NCBI GenBank assembly: GCA_016840285.1
Contig: JAEOSR010000163.1
Coordinates: 62,001 to 126,000, forward strand
Direction: 5' to 3'
DNA: 64,000 bases
From: Candidatus Hodarchaeota archaeon
Lineage (GTDB): Archaea; Asgardarchaeota; Heimdallarchaeia; Hodarchaeales; Hodarchaeaceae
Positions 26,453 to 35,329 of this stretch are shown in pieces. Below the pieces are notes generated by a model, which saw only the letters and a list, made by a program, of their open reading frames with translations, had not been told where the DNA came from and did no database searches. The translations under genes were made by a program, and so were the position numbers. Each line of letters begins with the position of its first letter. Within the stretch, counting starts at the first letter, position 1.

Positions 26453-28717
26453 TTAGCCACCAAAGATCTGTTCAAATCCAACATCGTCCATACCATCAAA
26501 CAATTCGTTAATTAGTTCAGCAGTTGCTTCTTGTGCCAGAAAAGCTGTAGCCACTTTTAGTGTGGTTATAGCATCTCTAGCGCCAGTTGCAAGTCCGGCT
26601 ATGGATTTTATGGGTGCTGTAAGCTCAGGATCAGGATCTTCAGGTGGCCACGGATGATGCAAAGTATTTTTCCATGAAATTGTAATATCAGCTGGAATGA
26701 CAGAAGTCAACTCAATTTCGTCGAATCCATCAGAAGCATTATCTATTGCATAATCCATATACGCTATTGATCTATCAATGTCAGGATGAACACTGAAGCT
26801 TTCGAAAAACAAAGTACCATTATCTCCTGCTGCAGTTCTAATCGTATTATATGTCGAATTGAATAAGTTCAATCCCTCAGTAAATGAATAGGCTGATAGG
26901 AGCGTATAATCCAAGGCTGTCAACAAATGGGTTATTTCCGTAACATTCGTCTGAAACTTAGTAAGCATGCTGTTGAAGTCAGTTAGCATCGGTTTAAGGG
27001 ATCCATCGATAATGTCCCCGTAGGTTTTGTCAACAAATGTGTCGCTTAATTCCGTGGCATTACCAATATTATTTTTAGCTGCATCAAATGCTACTCGTGC
27101 CTGAGTCACCTGGCTTGAGAGGTCGTCCAAATCTTCGCTAATTGAAGCGAGATCATCACCCTTAAAGTCGATGGCATTGATTTCCACTACAATATCTTCA
27201 ATCTCCATGTAACACTCTGTCCCATTGGTTGCTGCTCTTGCAAAGTATGTAAGGAGTTCTGTCATATCAGTAATGATTTCTACTGTACCCCAAAATGGCA
27301 AAATTCCCTCTTCTAGATCCTCGGTGTCAATGGCCTGAAGAGTTTCATTAGCGTCTGTTAAATCCTCAGAAGCTTCTGTCATCCAATCATGTGCACTCAC
27401 ATAATCAACATCACCTAAATCTTCAATAGCTAATGTTGTCTTGTACGTTGCATTTAAGAAAAAAATACCTCCTTCAGCGACATCAATTATAATCCCATAG
27501 CCTATCTGGGCTTCTTGGATAATTTTCGCTATATTCTCCATGTCTCCACTTTCACCAACATTTAATTCGCTTAGAATGTCTTCAGATTTGGAAAGTGCGT
27601 CCTTTACACCTTCTTCCGCGTTAGAAAAGTTGGCTAAAGCATTTGAGATCATATTTAGACCTTCACTGAATGTATCATTATAGGTTGCATCAATTTTATT
27701 GACAGAACCACCAAAACCTCCTCCAATATCGGTTCCTTGTAAAACGCTGAAAGTTAGATTAAATCCTTGAACCAAACCCTGATATCCAGCCATTAGATCA
27801 GGAACTTCTGTGGCAATAGATGCCAGTATTTCTGGAAAATCTAACACTATTAGAGCATTTTCCATACCATACTGTGATAATAAGGATTCAACTAATATAG
27901 TAGCAATGAAATTTCCTTGAACATGGTCAAAAGCGTTAGCTGATTCGCGGAACCATTCAGCTGCCCTTTGACTGGCATTAGTCAACTCTTCGATCATGGT
28001 CTCGTTATTAAAATCAATTGCAAATCCATTTTGAGCTCCAGAACCTCCTCCAAAACCTAGATCAATTCCAAAGACATCTCCAAATTCAGCAGCACCTGCA
28101 CCCAATGAAATTACACCATATAAAGAATTTGAAACAGCATGATAGGCAATTGGTACTGTGATAAGAATTATAATCGTGAAGATGGCTGCAATTGGTTTCA
28201 TAATGCAGGAAAAAATAGACAATTCACCTTTTTTTGTCCAGATACCAGTTGCTAATGTTGATAGAAAGAATCCCAAAAAGATTGCCAGTATCTCAATAAA
28301 GATTAAATCGAGAATGATAGCAAGTTGTGTTATTAAATCTAGATACGTATTCAACTGCGGAATAAGTCCACTTTGAGCAATCGATGAAACTGGCCCTGTA
28401 ATCCCTGAAAAAAGCCCATAAGGATTAAGAATAAAACCCCCTGTAAACATTTCTAGGAAAAATAGAATGACCCACGAGATGGGAGCTGCAACGATACTGA
28501 GAAATCCTAGTAATTTAGAGCGGGTAAGTATTCCAGTAAGACAAAAGGCAATTGCTACTAGCATCAATTCTAGTTGAAATAGAAGGGGATTTTCCTTCGA
28601 ATTCAATAATCCGAATACTATAGCAATCAAAACTGGCGCAATAACAGCAGCCAGAAATCCCATCCAGAAAGGCATTGCTTTAATGGTTCGTAAATCATCT
28701 GATTCGGCTTCAAACAT
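26453..28717 (-). CDS. large membrane protein with a helical extracellular domain, unknown
   Basis: About 754 residues. Five hydrophobic segments fill roughly the first 200 positions (for example 'FLAAVIAPVLIAIVFGLL' and 'IIILITVPIAYHAV'). A long, acidic, Ala/Asp/Asn-rich helical domain without Cys clusters follows to the C-terminus. A short Gly-rich patch ('LGFGGGSGAQNGF') links the two. No family is recognised. The overall shape recalls membrane-anchored coiled scaffolds. The start is the ATG at 28717 (MFEAESDDL), with GTGAT upstream. It stands alone between asnS and the DUF92 gene. Confidence 0.78.
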   Translation of the reverse strand: MFEAESDDLRTIKAMPFWMGFLAAVIAPVLIAIVFGLLNSKENPLLFQLELMLVAIAFCLTGILTRSKLLGFLSIVAAPISWVILFFLEMFTGGFILNPYGLFSGITGPVSSIAQSGLIPQLNTYLDLITQLAIILDLIFIEILAIFLGFFLSTLATGIWTKKGELSIFSCIMKPIAAIFTIIILITVPIAYHAVSNSLYGVISLGAGAAEFGDVFGIDLGFGGGSGAQNGFAIDFNNETMIEELTNASQRAAEWFRESANAFDHVQGNFIATILVESLLSQYGMENALIVLDFPEILASIATEVPDLMAGYQGLVQGFNLTFSVLQGTDIGGGFGGSVNKIDATYNDTFSEGLNMISNALANFSNAEEGVKDALSKSEDILSELNVGESGDMENIAKIIQEAQIGYGIIIDVAEGGIFFLNATYKTTLAIEDLGDVDYVSAHDWMTEASEDLTDANETLQAIDTEDLEEGILPFWGTVEIITDMTELLTYFARAATNGTECYMEIEDIVVEINAIDFKGDDLASISEDLDDLSSQVTQARVAFDAAKNNIGNATELSDTFVDKTYGDIIDGSLKPMLTDFNSMLTKFQTNVTEITHLLTALDYTLLSAYSFTEGLNLFNSTYNTIRTAAGDNGTLFFESFSVHPDIDRSIAYMDYAIDNASDGFDEIELTSVIPADITISWKNTLHHPWPPEDPDPELTAPIKSIAGLATGARDAITTLKVATAFLAQEATAELINELFDGMDDVGFEQIFGG

Positions 28718-28929
28718 AATTATCACTTAAATCAAATTATTTATCAATATAATTCCGTTGTTGTTATCCTACTTATTAAAATTAACTTTTTGAATAGAGT
28801 GAATCCCCAAAAATCTCTCGGGTAGTAAAAAAAAGTATAATTTGCTTTATAAATTCCTAAAATATTTAATCTTACCAAGTTTTTACTGAATTCTTAGAAT
28901 GTGATTTGTGTTCATGCTAATCAAATTGA

Positions 28930-29823
28930 CTATATAGATAGAACAATCAAGCTGGAGCAAAAAGCAACGATTAATGCTGAACTTAGATTCACAAAATCAT
29001 TATTAATTAACCTAATTCCACGGTATAACGTTGTTTCATTCCCACAACGTTTATGGGGATTTGTTTCAGTTTCTTTTTCACAATGATTGCAATAATAAAT
29101 TCCCTGGATAGCTGCACCCTCAATTGAATCGAGTATCGATCCCAAAAAACCCCCGATTATAATTAGTAAGAAAGAAAGTAATAAAGTCTCGTTAATTGTG
29201 GATGAGGAAATAATCAGAGCTGATACAAAGAAGACTGCCGCAATTAAGACCGCTCCTAAAAGAGATGCAGAGGAGCCGTATAAAGTAATCCCACCACTTG
29301 TTCCAGGATCAACCCTTTGTCGAAAATTTGTGACGAGTCTGGGAGAGCTTTTTGAAAGAATACCAATTTCAGTTGCCCATGTATCTGCAGTATGAACCGC
29401 AAAAGCAACAAACACACCGATAAATAGAGGGTCGAAAGGATTATGGGGATTTGCATGAGAAGCAGACAGATTTGGGAGAAGTTCAAATAGAAAATAACCA
29501 AGGGCAAATAGTAATGGTATAAAACCATTAGCAATTACTTGAAGAGCATCACGCTTTGTAGAGCCTTTTGCAAAATCGGAAGTTGTACTTGATTTTTCTT
29601 TGGCCTTCATTTTCGTTAGTACCGACGAGCTAAAGAAGAATACACAGAGTACAACCCAAAAAAAAGGTTGGATGACGAATAGCGAAATGCCTAGTGAAGC
29701 AGCTGCCAATATGCCAGAAGGAACTGTGAGGTATTGTTTTTTCAGGATTATGAATAATAGGGGGAGATTAAAAATGATGGAGAGGGGAACCATGACTATC
29801 AAATAAGATAATAGTGAAGACAA
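28930..29823 (-). CDS. DUF92/TMEM19-family membrane protein
   Basis: 297 residues with about seven membrane helices. 'AVHTADTWATEIGILSK' (about 140-156), 'PRLVTNFRQRVDPGTSGGIT' in the following 20 positions and the 'DSIEGA' sequence near 235 match DUF92, a family related in topology to CDP-archaeol/phytol kinase-like CTP-dependent enzymes of lipid or isoprenoid metabolism. A four-ligand Cys/His segment near 245-260 ('YYCNHCEKETETNPHKRCG') could bind metal. The start is TTG at 29823 with GGTGAT about 5 bases upstream. Function is not established for the family as a whole. Confidence 0.85.
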   Translation of the reverse strand: MSSLLSYLIVMVPLSIIFNLPLLFIILKKQYLTVPSGILAAASLGISLFVIQPFFWVVLCVFFFSSSVLTKMKAKEKSSTTSDFAKGSTKRDALQVIANGFIPLLFALGYFLFELLPNLSASHANPHNPFDPLFIGVFVAFAVHTADTWATEIGILSKSSPRLVTNFRQRVDPGTSGGITLYGSSASLLGAVLIAAVFFVSALIISSSTINETLLLSFLLIIIGGFLGSILDSIEGAAIQGIYYCNHCEKETETNPHKRCGNETTLYRGIRLINNDFVNLSSALIVAFCSSLIVLSI

Positions 29824-29908
29824 TAAGAATCACCGCATCTGATCTGAAGTTTAATCTGTTCCGATGTTTAGGGCATTATAACTTAGATTTTACATAAGTA
29901 AAAAAGCT

Positions 29909-31867
29909 TTAAGATAATTCTTTCCTGAATTCGTCCCAAGTTTTAATTGTAAGACCATATTTTCTTGCTTTTTCCAATTTTGCTGATCCTGGATTTTCAC
30001 CTAATACTAATAAGTCAAGTTTCTTTGAAAGTGATGCCCATTCATAACCATGTCGCTCAACTAATTTTTCTATTTCATTCTTAGTCATTCCTGAGATTTT
30101 TCCAGTAACATAAATAGTTTTAGTAGGCTCCTGATTTTCAGAAGAAGCGTATGTGACTTCACCAGAGGTGATGAATTGATCTAAACCACCTATTCTTCGT
30201 CTTTTTGTTATTAATTCTTTTTTCTGCTGATAGATGATTTTAACCCCTTTTGCTAAGATTTGATCACTCAAAGAAGGATCACGAAGACCAGAGTGGATAT
30301 AGTTTGCAGTGAGATCAGAAATTCCTTCCAGTAAGGTCAATTGTTTCAAAGTTGCTCTTTTTAAATCTTCAAATGTTCTAAAGTGTTTAGCTAGGGTCTT
30401 AGCCATGCCCATACCTATGGATTCAATACCTAATCCTGCGAGGAAGATATGAAAGGGAAGAATCTTCTTTGTTTGAATACTCTTAAGAATTTTTGATCCA
30501 TTCCTGCCTAAATGATTAACTAAAACTCCTTCAGTTAATTTTTTGTCATAAAGGTCAGCAAAATTTCTTATAAGCCCTAAATCATAGAGTTTAGCGACAT
30601 TCTTCGGTCCTAAACCTTCGATATCTGTTAATCTTATCCAATGTCGAATGGCCTGAATATCGCGATCACGACAGCGTGATCCAGTACAGACCAGATTTAC
30701 TCCATCTCGTTTTAATTCAGAACCACAGGAAGGACAATTAGATGGAAGTGAAGTTTCATTCACCCCCTTTTCAACTAGTTCAGTAATTTTTGGGATAACA
30801 TCACCAGAACGGATGACCATGACACTATCCCCCTCTGCTACATCCAAAGATCCCAGGAACTCTGCGTTATGTAAAGTGGCTCGTTTGATGACCGCACCCA
30901 TAACTTCTACTGGCTCTAATTCGGCTACAGGGGTAAGTACACCAGTTCTCCCAACCTGCCAAGTAATATCTTGGATAACAGAAATGTCTCCCTGACTAGC
31001 AAATTTCAACGCAATCATCCATTTAGGATGGTGTTCAGTTCTTCCTGCAGATATTCGTTGTGCTGCATCATTATACTTGAAAATTAGTCCATCAATTTCA
31101 AAATCAAGTGAACCTCGCTCATCCTGTATCTGCTGAAACAATGAATCGATTTCCTGTCTCGTAGGGGACATTAATACTTTAAAATCAGCAGTATTAAATC
31201 CCCAAGAGTGTAACAACTCGCCATGTTTTACAAGAGGGGCGTCCTCTTCCACCCCTAATAGTTCAAACGCATGGAATTCTAATGTTCGTTTTTCGAGGAG
31301 ACTTAAATCCTTTTGTTTCACAGTTCCTACCGCTAGATTTCGAGGGCTACTATATTCGATTCCTTCTGTTTTTCTTATGCGGTTGAACTCTGAAATTCGC
31401 ATGAAGAGTTCTCCCCTAATATTGACTCTGTCTGTCCGCTTTATGACCTTGGGGATTGAAGCAATTTTCATGACAGGTAAGGTTGCGTCATCACCCATCA
31501 TGCCATTTCCTCTAGTTGCTGCTTGCATAAGTCGTCCATTCTCATAAATCAAAGATAAGGAGAACCCATCAATCTTGTATCCTACATACACATCCAATCC
31601 CTTATTCCACTTCATAACCTCATTGGTTGTGGTTGCTTTCTGACACGACAGCATAGGTGTAATATGGGTAACCTTTCCTCCCTCTGGGGTTCCTACAATA
31701 TGAAGTACAGGGTTGTCAGGATCAAGGTGGCGGAGTCTATCTTCCAAGGCATCATAAGCCTCATCTGAAATCTCTGGTTCACCATCATAATATTTTTTCT
31801 TATGATATAATATTTGATCAGTTAAATTCTTGATTTCACTTATTTTCGACTTAGAATTAGTAACCAT
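29909..31867 (-). CDS. ligA: NAD-dependent DNA ligase (LigA)
   Basis: 652 residues, full LigA architecture. The N-terminal Ia NAD-binding domain has 'YYDGEPEISDEAYDAL' near 26-41. The adenylation domain carries the nucleophile Lys98 in 'YKIDGFSLS'. Then come the OB fold, a Cys4 zinc finger ('CPSCGSEL' ... 'CTGSRCRDRD') near 395-415, helix-hairpin-helix repeats and a C-terminal BRCT domain (about 575-652, 'KTIYVTGKISGMTKNEIE'). It seals nicks using NAD. Most archaea use an ATP-dependent ligase, so this bacterial-type gene probably came by transfer. The gene is monocistronic, and its neighbours do not point to repair or replication. Confidence 0.96.
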   Translation of the reverse strand: MVTNSKSKISEIKNLTDQILYHKKKYYDGEPEISDEAYDALEDRLRHLDPDNPVLHIVGTPEGGKVTHITPMLSCQKATTTNEVMKWNKGLDVYVGYKIDGFSLSLIYENGRLMQAATRGNGMMGDDATLPVMKIASIPKVIKRTDRVNIRGELFMRISEFNRIRKTEGIEYSSPRNLAVGTVKQKDLSLLEKRTLEFHAFELLGVEEDAPLVKHGELLHSWGFNTADFKVLMSPTRQEIDSLFQQIQDERGSLDFEIDGLIFKYNDAAQRISAGRTEHHPKWMIALKFASQGDISVIQDITWQVGRTGVLTPVAELEPVEVMGAVIKRATLHNAEFLGSLDVAEGDSVMVIRSGDVIPKITELVEKGVNETSLPSNCPSCGSELKRDGVNLVCTGSRCRDRDIQAIRHWIRLTDIEGLGPKNVAKLYDLGLIRNFADLYDKKLTEGVLVNHLGRNGSKILKSIQTKKILPFHIFLAGLGIESIGMGMAKTLAKHFRTFEDLKRATLKQLTLLEGISDLTANYIHSGLRDPSLSDQILAKGVKIIYQQKKELITKRRRIGGLDQFITSGEVTYASSENQEPTKTIYVTGKISGMTKNEIEKLVERHGYEWASLSKKLDLLVLGENPGSAKLEKARKYGLTIKTWDEFRKELS

Positions 31868-32068
31868 AAGTACTAACCTGATTTTTTTTTATTTGGTTGA
31901 AAGTTTTCTGATTTCAATGCAATTATTGAAGCGTGAGTTTTGTTGGTTTAGACAACACCTTCCTTCGTATTGGATTAAACCAATAATATATACATTAAGT
32001 TATGATAATATATTAAAAAGTGATTATGACTGAGATGAAAAAAAGTTTTTCATGTGTGTTGAGTACTT

Positions 32069-32905
32069 ATGGAACTTGATTTAATCTTGAAAGTGGGAGG
32101 ATCTTGCATTTCCGATAAGACATTATTATATAAGGCATTAAAATCACAATCTCCTGAAAATATTAAAGCAGCATTAGATATTAATCTAAAAAGGATTGAT
32201 GCAATTGCAGCTGAAATAGGGGATGCATACTCCTTTATGAAGAAACTGATAATATTAACTGGGGTTGGAAGTCCTGGTCATTTCACCGTATTAAAACATA
32301 AATTGCACAAAGGAAATAATGGGGAACTTGAGCAACACCTAGGTCTCTTAGAGGCACAAATTGCAGTAAACCGACTTAGGCAATCTATCTTAGAATCCTT
32401 TTTAAGGCATAAGGTTCCTGTGTTTCAAGCTTATGCTTCCAGTATTTATGAATCTGACAAGATGCGAGTTATCAAAGGGGATACGGGGAATATAAAAAAG
32501 TTTTTAGCTTCAGGATTAGTTCCAGTGATTTCAGGAGATATGGTTCCTGATGTAACAATGGGTTATAGTGTCCTTTCTGGAGACCAGATATTAGCTGATC
32601 TAGCTAAAACCTTTAAACCTAAAATAATAGTATATGGATCAGATGTGGACGGTATATTTGATTCAGACCCAAAATTGAATCCAAACTCTAGATTAATACC
32701 CCAAATTTCACGAAAGGAAATTGATTCTCTGATTGAGCAAATTTCAGGAGAAGATGCGTCAGGACAGATGAGGGGAAAACTTATGGAGATTAGAAACCTA
32801 TTAGATGCTGGTTTTAAGGATATTCTTCTTTTAAACTTAACAAAAAAGGGAGTTCTCTCACAAGCCTTGAATAATGAAGATGTATCTTATACTAGATTTT
32901 ACTGA
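32069..32905 (+). CDS. isopentenyl phosphate kinase
   Basis: 278-residue amino-acid-kinase-fold enzyme. It has 'LILKVGGSCISDK' at the N-terminus, 'GVGSPGHF' near 70 with the His typical of isopentenyl phosphate kinases, 'VISGDMVPD' near 155, 'SGDQILADLA' near 170, 'GSDVDGIFDSDP' near 190 and 'SGQMRGKL' near 230. It would phosphorylate isopentenyl phosphate to isopentenyl diphosphate, the last step of the modified archaeal mevalonate route that feeds membrane lipids. A different acid kinase is possible but less likely. The gene is divergent from ligA across 200 bp and followed by a convergent MobB-like gene. Confidence 0.82.
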   Translation: MELDLILKVGGSCISDKTLLYKALKSQSPENIKAALDINLKRIDAIAAEIGDAYSFMKKLIILTGVGSPGHFTVLKHKLHKGNNGELEQHLGLLEAQIAVNRLRQSILESFLRHKVPVFQAYASSIYESDKMRVIKGDTGNIKKFLASGLVPVISGDMVPDVTMGYSVLSGDQILADLAKTFKPKIIVYGSDVDGIFDSDPKLNPNSRLIPQISRKEIDSLIEQISGEDASGQMRGKLMEIRNLLDAGFKDILLLNLTKKGVLSQALNNEDVSYTRFY

Positions 32906-32923
32906 TCTATTGTAAGAATTTCT

Positions 32924-33454
32924 TTATCTAGGTTGAATCTTCAATATTAATTCAAAAGCTTGTTTTAAATGTCCTGAATCGATATTAGATAACACAGGGA
33001 TCCCTTTAAGGCTTTCAATCCCTTCACTGGTGATGATACCAGTTATGAAAAGAGGATTTTGGGAATTATATCGATTAAGTGTTCCATAAAAGTCTTTTTC
33101 ATCCCTGCAAGCAAATACGAGGGGGATATTTGGGAATCTTGAAGGATAACTTTCACAAAAAACTATATCAATAGCTGGCGGAAGATATCCTAAGAGTGTT
33201 TGGAAGTCATCTCGTTGATCAGTATGCTGGAATAATACTGTTTCATAAGGACTAGTTGATATGATAGTAGTTGCCTTAGTTTTTCTTAGTGTTACTGAAT
33301 CCTTATGAGTAGGATCAAAGTCGAATTTATGTTGCATAAATTTAATTATTGCTACTTTGAATCCTCGGGTAACAAAGAAATCTGTTAAATTAGTAGTTGT
33401 AGTCGTCTTACCTGTGTTTCTGCTACCGACTATTCCAACAATAATATTTACCAT
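32924..33454 (-). CDS. mobB: MobB-like P-loop GTPase
   Basis: About 176 residues. A P loop 'GSRNTGKTTTTTNL' stands at the N-terminus, followed by 'VAIIKFMQHKFDFDP' and 'KDSVTLRKTKAT', the pattern of molybdopterin-guanine-dinucleotide biosynthesis protein B (usually 'GKDS' and 'AGA'). In that pathway MobB assists MobA, but no other molybdenum-cofactor gene is nearby, so a related small GTPase role remains open. The ATG at 33454 is preferred; a TTG 15 bases upstream (33469) is in frame. It lies 32 bp downstream of the small membrane-protein gene on the same strand. Confidence 0.78.
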   Translation of the reverse strand: MVNIIVGIVGSRNTGKTTTTTNLTDFFVTRGFKVAIIKFMQHKFDFDPTHKDSVTLRKTKATTIISTSPYETVLFQHTDQRDDFQTLLGYLPPAIDIVFCESYPSRFPNIPLVFACRDEKDFYGTLNRYNSQNPLFITGIITSEGIESLKGIPVLSNIDSGHLKQAFELILKIQPR

Positions 33455-33485
33455 TTTTTTAAGTTCCAAACTGTTGGAAATTATA

Positions 33486-33854
33486 TTAGATCATGTAGAC
33501 CAGCAAATAGATTAGTACTCCTCCAAACGTAATTAAACCCCCTAATGTACCTCCCAGAACCGCTAAAACTGCCGATAAGATCATCCACACAACAGTATCC
33601 TTTTCATGAGGTTTTTGATGAGCAGTGACAATTAAAACAGCAATACCAGACACAATCGTCAAAACACTCCATAAAATGTTAAATTCTGGAGGGATGGAAA
33701 TAAAATTAGGTATTATTGTGTTAATAGGTGTTGTTTGGCCAGCTAAAGCTATTACTCCCAAAAGGATCATAATTACACCACCGATGCCTGCTAAAAGCAC
33801 TCCCGTTAATGTGCCATATCGGTGCCATTTTGATTTATATCTACGTTTTGGCAA
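33486..33854 (-). CDS. small membrane protein, three to four helices
   Basis: 122 residues: a basic N-terminus (MPKRRYKSKWHR) followed by hydrophobic segments at about 15-40, 58-80 and 88-120, with Gly-rich helices. No family recognised. The start is TTG at 33854, with AGAGGA about 8 bases upstream. It probably shares a transcript with the MobB-like gene 32 bp downstream. Confidence 0.7.
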   Translation of the reverse strand: MPKRRYKSKWHRYGTLTGVLLAGIGGVIMILLGVIALAGQTTPINTIIPNFISIPPEFNILWSVLTIVSGIAVLIVTAHQKPHEKDTVVWMILSAVLAVLGGTLGGLITFGGVLIYLLVYMI

Positions 33855-33976
33855 TTGGTATTTCCTCTTTTTTCTTATAGAAATTAGGTCAATTAAAGTT
33901 TGATTATACTAGTTTGTAGAATTTAGATTGCTTGTAGATAATTTCAAAAAACCTCTAAGATTCTTTCTTTCTTGCG

Positions 33977-34435
33977 ATGAATCCTAATACACGAACTTCT
34001 TGGGAACAATATTTCATGAAAATTGCTCAACAAGTCGCCACAAGGTCTACTTGTGATCGAAAACACATTGGTGCGGTGATCGTACGTGATAAAACGATCC
34101 TTTCAACAGGATATAACGGGTCTATTCGAACACTGGCTCATTGTGATGAAGTGGGACATATGATGGATACTAAGGGAGAACATTGTATTAGAACTGTTCA
34201 TGCAGAAGCTAATGCAATTGCGCAAGCAGCAAAAAATGGTGTAAATGTAAATCAGTCTGAAATTTATATCACTGCATCCCCTTGTTGGACTTGTTTTAAA
34301 TTACTTGCTAATTCAGGGATTGTTAAAGTGGTTTTTGGGGAATTCTATAGAGATGAAAGGATATTTAAGGCTGCAAAACTTGCTAACATCCAATTAAAAC
34401 ATCTTGAACTGGAAAATGAGGACATAAAAAAATAG
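33977..34435 (+). CDS. dCMP deaminase (ComEB-like cytidine/deoxycytidylate deaminase)
   Basis: 152-residue zinc deaminase. The catalytic 'HAEANA' gives His75 and Glu77, and 'SPCWTCFK' gives Cys103 and Cys106. 'DRKHIGAVIVRDKTIL' and 'GYNGSIR' near the N-terminus are typical of the dCMP deaminase branch. It converts dCMP to dUMP for thymidylate synthesis in the cytosol. Monocistronic. Confidence 0.93.
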   Translation: MNPNTRTSWEQYFMKIAQQVATRSTCDRKHIGAVIVRDKTILSTGYNGSIRTLAHCDEVGHMMDTKGEHCIRTVHAEANAIAQAAKNGVNVNQSEIYITASPCWTCFKLLANSGIVKVVFGEFYRDERIFKAAKLANIQLKHLELENEDIKK

Positions 34436-34523
34436 TATCTAGCTATACTCCCTACATAATAAAAAAAAAGAGAAGAAAGAATAATCGCAGACTAAAGCTC
34501 TTCTAAATATACTTGATTAAGAA

Positions 34524-34880
34524 TTATTGAACATTATATCTCTGGAAATATTGAGTTCTTACACGCTTTAGTCGTTTTTTTCGTTCTCTACTTTTTTTAA
34601 CGATAGTTCTCCTTTTCTGTTTGTTTGCTATATTTTTTTTAGGTAAATTGGTTGAATGTGATTGTTTACGATTAGGATATTTTCCTTTTCTTTTCTTCTC
34701 AACTTGGGTTTTTTTCGAGGTTTTTGAGATAAGGGAGGTTTTTCGGGGTGAATGAGTGGCACTTTGCCGCTTTTTCTTCTCCATGAGCACCTTCGTTTTT
34801 TCTTTTTCTTCCTCGAAATATTTTGTCGCGATATCTATTTCTGTGCGACCCCGTCTGTTTCTTCTTGAATGGGCTGTCAT
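34524..34880 (-). CDS. very basic small protein, unknown
   Basis: About 118 residues in which Lys and Arg make up roughly 40% and are spread along the chain, with few hydrophobics except near 'IDIATKYF'. The ATG at 34880 has GGTGA 5 bases upstream, the signal used by many genes in this window, which supports translation. Low complexity means the frame could still be accidental. If real, it should bind nucleic acid; a DNA-compacting or ribosome-associated role is a guess. No family recognised. Confidence 0.5.
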   Translation of the reverse strand: MTAHSRRNRRGRTEIDIATKYFEEEKEKTKVLMEKKKRQSATHSPRKTSLISKTSKKTQVEKKRKGKYPNRKQSHSTNLPKKNIANKQKRRTIVKKSRERKKRLKRVRTQYFQRYNVQ

Positions 34881-34889
34881 TGCAGTCAC

Positions 34890-35329
34890 CTGTATTCAAT
34901 ATCGAGACTATTAATAGGTTATTTGTCTCGATAGTACTTCCTTGTACGTCCCTAACCAGCTCAGAAACGTTTCAGAGTCTTTCTGCTTTTCTCCCATGCA
35001 TACAACTATACGAAATCTTGTTGTTAAATAACATGGTGAGGTATAAGCTATTGCTCTATCAACGATTTACGGGTCTGAATTAGTTCATATGGATTAAATT
35101 CTTTTTTCAAAGTACATATGTTTTATGCTGGTAGACCTAAACTAGCGGCGTCTTATAAGTTTAGTTACTCTACTCTCGTATCACACATCGTTCCCATTTT
35201 GTACATTATGGACATGCTGTGATACTTCTGGTAAGGTATGATCCTTAGATTTTTAAGCCTATCCTTATGAGATTATTGTCAGAGAATTTTTGTGGCAGAA
35301 ACGCCAATTCATTGTTTAATGGGTTGTGA
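34890..35329. other. 440-bp gap, content unexplained
   Basis: No convincing frame on either strand. It is less A/T-skewed than other gaps in the window, and it holds an imperfect hairpin at 34960-34977 (CTC-A-GAAAC / GTTTC-A-GAG, one A-A mismatch). No tRNA, CRISPR repeat or known RNA motif was recognised. It must contain the promoter of the HAD-like gene at 35330 and that of the basic protein. A structured non-coding RNA is possible but unproven. Confidence 0.35.

Noticed and set aside
33977..34435. Possible link of the dCMP deaminase to anti-phage dNTP depletion
   Set aside because: It has the normal length and motifs of a housekeeping dCMP deaminase and no defence neighbours.
34699..34899. 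A second basic frame overlapping 34524-34880
   Set aside because: Different phase of the same A-rich DNA; the other frame has the better ribosome-binding site and is longer.
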